Below, piece by piece: positions 58,966-64,000 of a stretch of DNA of 64,000 nucleotides. The stretch is from assembly GCF_001552135.1 (NCBI RefSeq), contig NZ_BCQP01000015.1:124001-188000 (forward strand), read 5' to 3'. The position numbers and the translations under genes are program-made. Numbering within the stretch: the first letter of the stretch is position 1; each line of letters begins with the position of its first letter. The notes under the pieces are model-generated. The model made no database searches, had not been told where the DNA came from, and saw only the letters and a program-made list of their open reading frames with translations. The DNA is from Actinomadura chibensis NBRC 106107. Lineage in GTDB: Bacteria; Actinomycetota; Actinomycetes; Streptosporangiales; Streptosporangiaceae.

Positions 58966-60267
58966 TCACCGCCGGGACGGCGGGGCGGCCCGTCCCGTGT
59001 ACGGGGCAAGGGGAAGCGGCCGCCCGGTCAGGAAGGCGGTGACGGTCGAGCGGTAGAGGGCGGGCTGCTCGGCCTCGATGACGTGCCCGGCGTCCGGCAC
59101 CTGGACGAGCCGCGCGCCCGGGATCACGTCGCGGTACTCGCGGGCGATCTCCCATTTCTTGTACTCGCATTCCCCGCGCAGGATCAGCGCCGGCACCGCC
59201 ACACGGCGCAGGGCCGGACGGGGGTCGGGCGCCTTCAGCATGTCCTCGGAGATCATCTGGTTGGAGTAGAACCCCGACCGCGACGCGGCCTCGCGCAGCG
59301 GGCGCCCGGGACGGCACGTCGCCGCCGACCCGACGGACGACAGCAGCTCGTCGAAGAGCGGGTCCAGCTCCGCGTCGGGCAGCAGCGCGTGCGCCGAGCG
59401 CGGGTTGACGGCCATGAGCAGCGACCAGGCGACGAGCTGCGGACGGTTCTCCAGGTCGTCCATCCGCCGCCGCTGGGCCGGGGTCAGCCGGTCCCAGATC
59501 TCCCCCTCGCCCGACTCCTCCCACTCCGGCGCCCACAGCGCGCCGGGCGAGGTGAAGACGACGCGGGCGACCCGGCCGGGATGCGCGGCGAGGTAGGCGG
59601 CGGCGAGCGTCGCGCCCCACGAACTGCCCGCGAGGACGAGCCGGTCCGCGCCGATCCGCAGCCGGATCGCCTCCAGGTCGGCGACCTGCCGGGCCACCGT
59701 GTACCCGGCCGGGTCGGCCAGCCGCCGCGAGCGCCCGGACCCGAGCTGGTCGTAGGTGTACACGTCGAAGCCGGTCGCGGCGAGGGCGCGGTCGAGGTCG
59801 TCCGGTCCCGCGCCGGGGGTGCCGGGGCCGCCGTGCAGCCGGACGACCGGGTCGGCCCGGCGCGGCCCGCGCGCCGGGGTGAACGTGTAGGCGATGCGCG
59901 AGCCGGTGGGGAGCCCCCAGTAGCGGGTGTCCTGCGGCGGGAGGGCGGTGGCGCGGACGCCGATCGGCCGGAAGACCAGCAGGTGGCCCGCGACCGCCAC
60001 GAGCGCGGTCACGGCCGCTGCGGCGAGGACCGCGACCGGTGCGCGGCGGCGCGCGCGGGCGAGGCGTCCGCCCAGGTACGCGACCGCGCCGCAGACCGAA
60101 GCGGCGGCGGCCAGGGCGATCGCCGCGCAGGCGGGCAGGGGCGCGTCGGCCGCCGCGCCGAGGAGGAACGCGGCGACGGCGGCGGCCGGGGCGAGCAGCG
60201 CGCCGAAGAGGACGAGCGCACCGCCGCCGATCCGGCGCGCGTGCAGGGACACAGGTGTCGAAGTCAT
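58966..60267 (-). CDS. Alpha/beta hydrolase, proline-iminopeptidase type, membrane-anchored
   Basis: 433 residues. The first 130 carry three or four hydrophobic helices (GGALVLFGALLAPAAAVAAFLL, VAVLAAAAVTALVAVAG). The catalytic domain has the S33 signature HGGPGTPG near residue 185 (oxyanion), the nucleophile GSSWGA near residue 248 and the His in VPDAGHVIEAEQ near residue 400. The substrate is unknown. It is divergent from a two-component system, which may control it. Confidence 0.87.
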   Translation of the reverse strand: MTSTPVSLHARRIGGGALVLFGALLAPAAAVAAFLLGAAADAPLPACAAIALAAAASVCGAVAYLGGRLARARRRAPVAVLAAAAVTALVAVAGHLLVFRPIGVRATALPPQDTRYWGLPTGSRIAYTFTPARGPRRADPVVRLHGGPGTPGAGPDDLDRALAATGFDVYTYDQLGSGRSRRLADPAGYTVARQVADLEAIRLRIGADRLVLAGSSWGATLAAAYLAAHPGRVARVVFTSPGALWAPEWEESGEGEIWDRLTPAQRRRMDDLENRPQLVAWSLLMAVNPRSAHALLPDAELDPLFDELLSSVGSAATCRPGRPLREAASRSGFYSNQMISEDMLKAPDPRPALRRVAVPALILRGECEYKKWEIAREYRDVIPGARLVQVPDAGHVIEAEQPALYRSTVTAFLTGRPLPLAPYTGRAAPPSRR

Positions 60268-60344
60268 GCCGCGACGGTAGGAACGGCCGCCGCGCGAGGT
60301 CGTCCCTCCGGGAGGATGCGATCGGTCCCCCCGGAGGGGTACGG

Positions 60345-60365
60345 ATCGTCCTCCGGCCGGACGAT
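60345..60365. promoter_or_regulatory. Inverted repeat in the hydrolase-histidine kinase divergent region
   Basis: ATCGTCC-N7-GGACGAT. It is a plausible site for the neighbouring NarL-type response regulator. The region also holds CCTCCGGGAGG (60305-60315), a second GC-rich palindrome. Confidence 0.45.
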
Positions 60366-60400
60366 TCCCCAGATCGGGGGCGTTCCGTACGCTGACCGCC

Positions 60401-61528
60401 ATGGACCTTCGACGGTGGGGCCCGGACCGGTCCGCCGGGCGCCGGTGGCACTGGGTGGCGCTGGACGTCCTCGTCGCCTACGTTTCGGCGGTCATCACGA
60501 TCGGGGACTCCGACGTCACCGCGTCGCCGCTGCACGGCCCGGTCGCCGCGCGGGCGGCGGCCGTGGTGTGGTTCGCGGCGATCGCCGGGCGCCGGTTCGC
60601 CCCGGCGACCGCGCTGTGGGCGTCGGCGGCGGCGACCGTCGCGACGGTCCTCGCCGGGTATCCGCTCACCAACCTGTCGGCGGCGTCCGCGCTGGCGCTG
60701 ACGATGGTCGCGCAGACCCGGCCCCGGCCGGACGCCGTGCGGCTCGCCGCCGTCCCGGTCGCGGCGGCGCTCGCCGCGCTCGCCGCCGCGGGCACGGAGG
60801 CGCTCGTGCTCGGCGCGGCTTTGCACGGCGGCGCGCTGCTCGCCGGGGACGGCGCCCGGTCGCGCTTCGAGGCCGCCGAGGCACTGCGGGCGCACGAGGC
60901 CGAGCGCGCCGCCGCGCTCGGCCTCCGCGCGCTCGCCGACGAGCGCGCGAGGATGGCCCGCGAGCTGCACGACGCCGTCGGGCACGCCGTCACGGTCATG
61001 GTCACGCACGCCGGGGCGGCCCGGCTGTCCCTCGGGGACGAGCGCGCGGACGTGCGCCGCTCGCTGCGCGGCATCGAGGACGTCGGCCGCGCCGCGCTCG
61101 GCGACCTCGACCGCGTCCTCGGCCTGCTGGACGACGCCGGTCCCCCGGACCTGCCCGCCGCGCTGCGCGGCCTGGTCGCCGGGCTCCCGCCCGGGCTCCG
61201 CGCCGACCTGACCGTGGACGGCGCCCTCCCGCCGGTCGCGGAGCCGGTGGCGCGGGCGGTGCACCGGATCGTCCAGGAGTCGCTGACGAACGTCGTCCGG
61301 CACGCGTCCGCCGGGACGGTCCGGATCGCGGTGGCCCGCGCCGGGGACGGCCTGCGGGTCACGGTGACCGACGACGGCGCCGCCGCGCCGGGCCCGCCGG
61401 GGCGCGGGATCGCCGGGATGCGCGAGCGCGCCGCCGGGCTCGGCGGGACGTGCGAGGCGGGCCCCGCCCCGGGCGGCGGCTGGCGCGTCGAGGCGCGCGT
61501 CCCCCTCACCGCGCGGGCCGCCGCGTGA
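60401..61528 (+). CDS. Sensor histidine kinase, NarX/DesK (HisKA_3) type
   Basis: 375 residues. Four or five membrane helices occupy residues 15-150, with no large extracellular sensor. The phosphoacceptor is in MARELHDAVGHAVTVMVTHAG near residue 185, and the HATPase domain has VQESLTNVVRHASAG, VTDDGAAAPGPPGRGIAGMRERA. It phosphorylates the response regulator whose GTG overlaps its stop codon. Confidence 0.93.
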   Translation: MDLRRWGPDRSAGRRWHWVALDVLVAYVSAVITIGDSDVTASPLHGPVAARAAAVVWFAAIAGRRFAPATALWASAAATVATVLAGYPLTNLSAASALALTMVAQTRPRPDAVRLAAVPVAAALAALAAAGTEALVLGAALHGGALLAGDGARSRFEAAEALRAHEAERAAALGLRALADERARMARELHDAVGHAVTVMVTHAGAARLSLGDERADVRRSLRGIEDVGRAALGDLDRVLGLLDDAGPPDLPAALRGLVAGLPPGLRADLTVDGALPPVAEPVARAVHRIVQESLTNVVRHASAGTVRIAVARAGDGLRVTVTDDGAAAPGPPGRGIAGMRERAAGLGGTCEAGPAPGGGWRVEARVPLTARAAA

Positions 61529-62187
61529 TCCGCGTCCTGCTCGCCGACGACGAGGAGCTGATGCGCGCGGGCCTGCGCGTCATGCTCCAGACGCAGCCGG
61601 ACATCACCGTCGTGGGAGAGGCCCCGGACGGCGCGCGGGCCGTCCGGAGCACCGCCGCGCTCGCGCCCGACGTGGTGCTGATGGACGTCCGGATGCCCGT
61701 CCTGGACGGCGTCGCCGCCACCGCCGAGATCACCGCGCGGCACCCGGCGTCCCGGGTGCTGGTGCTGACCACGTTCGAGCTGGACGAGTACGTCTTCGCC
61801 GCCGTCCGGGCCGGGGCGGCCGGGTTCCTGCTCAAGCGGTCCCCGCCGGAGACGCTGATCGAGGGCGTCCGGACGATCGCCTCCGGCGAGGGCCTGCTCG
61901 GCCCGTCGGTGACCCGGCGGCTGCTCGCCGAGTTCGCCCGCACCTCCCCCGCCCCGCCGGACGCGGCGGCGCGCCGCCGCCTGGACCGGCTCACCGACCG
62001 CGAGTACGAGGTCCTGCTGCTGGTAGCGCGCGGGCTGTCGAACGCCGAGATCTCGGCGCGCCTCCACATCGGGGAGGCGACGACCAAGACGCACGTGAAG
62101 CGCGTCCTGGCCAAGCTCGACCTGCGCGACCGGATCCAGGCGGTCGTGTTCGCCTTCGACAACGCCCTCGTCCACCCGCGCGGCTGA
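61525..62187 (+). CDS. NarL/LuxR family response regulator
   Basis: 220 residues. The receiver domain has the acidic pocket LLADDEE, the phosphorylation Asp in VVLMDVRMPVLDG near residue 54 and Lys in FLLKRSPPE. The C-terminal LuxR helix-turn-helix is LTDREYEVLLLVARGLSNAE ... THVKRVLAKL. It starts with GTG in a GTGA overlap with the kinase. Confidence 0.94.
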   Translation: MIRVLLADDEELMRAGLRVMLQTQPDITVVGEAPDGARAVRSTAALAPDVVLMDVRMPVLDGVAATAEITARHPASRVLVLTTFELDEYVFAAVRAGAAGFLLKRSPPETLIEGVRTIASGEGLLGPSVTRRLLAEFARTSPAPPDAAARRRLDRLTDREYEVLLLVARGLSNAEISARLHIGEATTKTHVKRVLAKLDLRDRIQAVVFAFDNALVHPRG

Positions 62188-62197
62188 GCGGCGGCCG

Positions 62198-63265
62198 TCA
62201 GCCCTCCGGGGGCTCTCCGGCCCAGGCGGCGCGGAGCAGGCGGGTCACGCCGTCGCGGGTCACGGGCGCGGGGTTGGCGAACGAAGCCCCGACGACCTGC
62301 TCGCCGATCGGGTCGATGTCGCCCTCGGACATGCCGAGCGAGCGCAGCGACCGCGGCGCGTCGAGGGAGCCCGCGAGGTCCCAGAGGCGGCGGGCGGGGT
62401 CGTCCGCGTCCAGCGCCCGCGCCAGCGCCTCGACCGCCTCGGGCGCGGACGCCGCGTTGTGGGCGAGGGCGTGGGGCAGCAGCACGGTGTGGGTCTCGGC
62501 GTGCGGGAGGTCGAGCGTCCCGCCGAGGGCGTGGCACAGCCTGTGGTGCAGGCCCATGGTCGTCACCCCGAGGACCGCGCCGCACAGCCACGCCGCGTAC
62601 AGCGCCTTCGCGCGGGCGTCGCGGTCGCCGCCGCCCGCGCGCACGGCCGGGAGCGCACCGGTCATCGCGCGCACGCCCTCCCCCGCCAGCAGCGCGGTGA
62701 TCGGCGACCGGTCGGGCGCGTACAGCGCCTCGACCGCGTGCGCGACCGCGTTGAACCCGCTGGTCACCGACACGGCGGCGGGCAGGGCGAGGGTGAGGTC
62801 CGGGTCGTACAGGACGGCGGCGGGCAGCACCCGCGGGTCCTTCCCGGTCCGCTTGCGGCCGTTCTCGGTGAGGCCCCAGGTGGGGGTCATCTCCGACCCC
62901 GAGTACGTCGTCGGGACGGCGACGACCGGCAGCCCGTGTTCGAGCGCGACGGCCTTCCCGAGCCCGACGGCCGACCCGCCGCCGACCGCCACGCAGCCGT
63001 CCGCGCCCAGCTCGGCGGCGCGGTCGCGGGCGCGCCGCGCCACTTCCACCGGCACGTGCATGCGCGCCTCGGCGAGGACCCCCGCCGACCGCTCCCCCAG
63101 CGCGTTCGAGACGGACTCCCCGAGCCCGCGCCGCCGGGGCGAGCAGAGCACGAGCACGCGCCGCAGCCCCAACCGGTCGACCTCCTCGGGCAGGGCCGCG
63201 ACGACACCGGACCCGAACCGCACCCGCATCGGCAGCGCGTCATAAGAGAAGGAGGTCTGCAGCAT
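62198..63265 (-). CDS. Maleylacetate reductase (iron-containing alcohol dehydrogenase family)
   Basis: 355 residues. Typical signatures are MRVRFGSGVVAALPEEV, GGGSAVGLGKAVALEHGLP, VPTTYSGSEMTPTWGLTENGRKRTGKD and LHHRLCHALGGTLDLPHAETH. Length and motifs match maleylacetate reductase, which reduces maleylacetate to 3-oxoadipate in hydroxyquinol, resorcinol and chloroaromatic breakdown. No hydroxyquinol dioxygenase gene is next to it, so its partner is elsewhere. It is divergent from a small unknown gene. Confidence 0.9.
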   Translation of the reverse strand: MLQTSFSYDALPMRVRFGSGVVAALPEEVDRLGLRRVLVLCSPRRRGLGESVSNALGERSAGVLAEARMHVPVEVARRARDRAAELGADGCVAVGGGSAVGLGKAVALEHGLPVVAVPTTYSGSEMTPTWGLTENGRKRTGKDPRVLPAAVLYDPDLTLALPAAVSVTSGFNAVAHAVEALYAPDRSPITALLAGEGVRAMTGALPAVRAGGGDRDARAKALYAAWLCGAVLGVTTMGLHHRLCHALGGTLDLPHAETHTVLLPHALAHNAASAPEAVEALARALDADDPARRLWDLAGSLDAPRSLRSLGMSEGDIDPIGEQVVGASFANPAPVTRDGVTRLLRAAWAGEPPEG

Positions 63266-63332
63266 CCTCGCCCTTCCTCACCGAACTCGACGCCTGAGCC
63301 CGGCCCACATTACGGCAGCCCATAATTCGTCC

Positions 63333-63731
63333 ATGGAGCCGGATGAGGAAGCGCAGTGGCACGCCGAGGCAGACCGCGCCTTCAAAGCCCTCCTGGCCCA
63401 GGCCAACACACGACCGCCGAACTCACGGCCGTCCCTCGCGGACGAAGTGGAGGGCGAAGCGGCCGACTGGCTCGTGGGCCTCGCGCTGAGATGCGACGTC
63501 GAGCGATGGTGCCTGCGGCTCGGCGACGGCCTCCCGTCCGGACATCCCTTGCTCGGGCTCTCAGCGTTGTGCGTCGGGCACCTGTCGCGGCGCTTCGGCT
63601 TCGTGAGCGCCGAAGCGCGCACCCTCGTCGAAGAACTGGCGGCGCGCTGCCGGCGCGACCCTTCGGACGTCGATGGGAACGCGCTCAGCGGGCTTGAGGA
63701 CGTCGAATGCTTCGCGCCCCGGCGGCCATGA
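63333..63731 (+). CDS. Small protein of unknown function
   Basis: 132 residues, mostly helical, acidic N-terminus, two Cys in LRCDVERWCLRLGDG; no family recognised. A CATAAT -10-like box at 63321-63326 ends only 6 nt before the ATG and no ribosome site is present, so the mRNA may be leaderless. It is divergent from maleylacetate reductase but not obviously related to it. Confidence 0.7.
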   Translation: MEPDEEAQWHAEADRAFKALLAQANTRPPNSRPSLADEVEGEAADWLVGLALRCDVERWCLRLGDGLPSGHPLLGLSALCVGHLSRRFGFVSAEARTLVEELAARCRRDPSDVDGNALSGLEDVECFAPRRP

Positions 63732-63807
63732 GGCGCGGGGCGCGGATCAGGATCCTGCTCGCGGCCGGGCGCCCGACTGCCCCGAGGTGGTGCTGTAAGG
63801 ATGTCGT

Positions 63808-64000
63808 ATGGGCAAGGTGAAGCGGCTGCCGCGCAAGGTGTACGAGCCGGAGCTCGCGCGGCTCCAGGCGGAGCTGGTGAAGGTGCAGGAGTGGGTGCGC
63901 AACGAGGGCGCCCGCGTCGTCGTGGTGTTCGAGGGGCGCGACGCCGCCGGAAAGGGCAGCACGATCAAACGCGTCACCGAATACCTCAATCCGCGCGTCG
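63808..64000 (+). CDS. ppk2: Polyphosphate kinase 2 family protein, 3'-truncated by the window
   Basis: The first 64 residues are seen. VYEPELARLQAELVKVQEWV is followed by Walker A in VVVVFEGRDAAGKGSTIKRV and TEYLNPR, diagnostic of PPK2, which moves phosphate between polyphosphate and nucleotides. AAGGA lies about 7 nt upstream of ATG 63808. The rest of the gene lies beyond the window. Confidence 0.92.
   Translation, partial: MGKVKRLPRKVYEPELARLQAELVKVQEWVRNEGARVVVVFEGRDAAGKGSTIKRVTEYLNPRV

Noticed and set aside
60345..60365. Intrinsic terminator at the hydrolase-kinase divergent region
   Set aside because: The inverted repeat lies upstream of both genes, where no transcript ends, so an operator is the better reading.

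Overview
The window is very GC-rich, with GTG and TTG starts, short overlaps between consecutive genes and strong GC bias at third codon positions. Together with IclR, AraC and NarL-type regulators and AMACR/FadE-style acyl-CoA genes, this points to a high-GC actinomycete. A member of the Actinomadura/Streptosporangiales group is plausible, but no rRNA or tRNA gene was recognised, so the genus is a guess.

Region 1 (about 1-15.5 kb) is a catabolic block of unknown substrate. A plus-strand run holds a 5'-truncated MmgE/PrpD gene, hydantoinase/oxoprolinase subunits A and B and a second MmgE/PrpD gene. A second plus run holds a thiamine-diphosphate (ThDP) enzyme, a third MmgE/PrpD gene and an aldehyde dehydrogenase. 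It converges on a minus run of Rieske ferredoxin, a small unknown, an ACMSD-type amidohydrolase, a second ThDP enzyme and an FMN-dependent 2-hydroxyacid dehydrogenase. The last two runs start from near-identical AT-rich promoter elements.

Region 2 (about 15.5-34.3 kb) couples uptake to acyl-CoA breakdown. It has a complete branched-chain-amino-acid-type (Liv) ABC importer with an SDR, a VOC protein and a beta-hydroxyacid dehydrogenase in one operon. Around it are a CoA ligase, four acyl-CoA dehydrogenases, two enoyl-CoA hydratases, an HSD10-like dehydrogenase, a thiolase and an alpha-methylacyl-CoA racemase. The set suits beta-oxidation of a methyl-branched acid. An IclR regulator lies inside the block, and four promoter regions carry GAAC/GTTC operators.

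Region 3 (about 34.4-45.9 kb) is accessory. It holds a stand-alone protein with an RNA polymerase alpha-CTD-like domain and a secreted M4-M28 double metallopeptidase. Next come a decayed NitT/TauT-type ABC transporter locus beside an SDR remnant, and a membrane-anchored type I periplasmic-binding-protein receptor with an unrecognised cytoplasmic half. The region ends with a three-gene module: an SRPBCC protein, a protein with eleven-residue repeats and a small beta-rich protein.

Region 4 (about 45.9-64 kb) is mostly housekeeping or stress metabolism. It contains an FAD/Fe-S 2-hydroxyacid dehydrogenase, a GH15 hydrolase, an SDR, a pyruvate-oxidase-like enzyme, a PLP decarboxylase, an AraC regulator and a DoxX protein. 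It also contains methionine aminopeptidase divergent from an XRE regulator and P-loop kinase pair, a CYTH phosphatase/cyclase, an alpha/beta hydrolase divergent from a two-component system, a maleylacetate reductase, an unknown small protein and the start of a PPK2 kinase.
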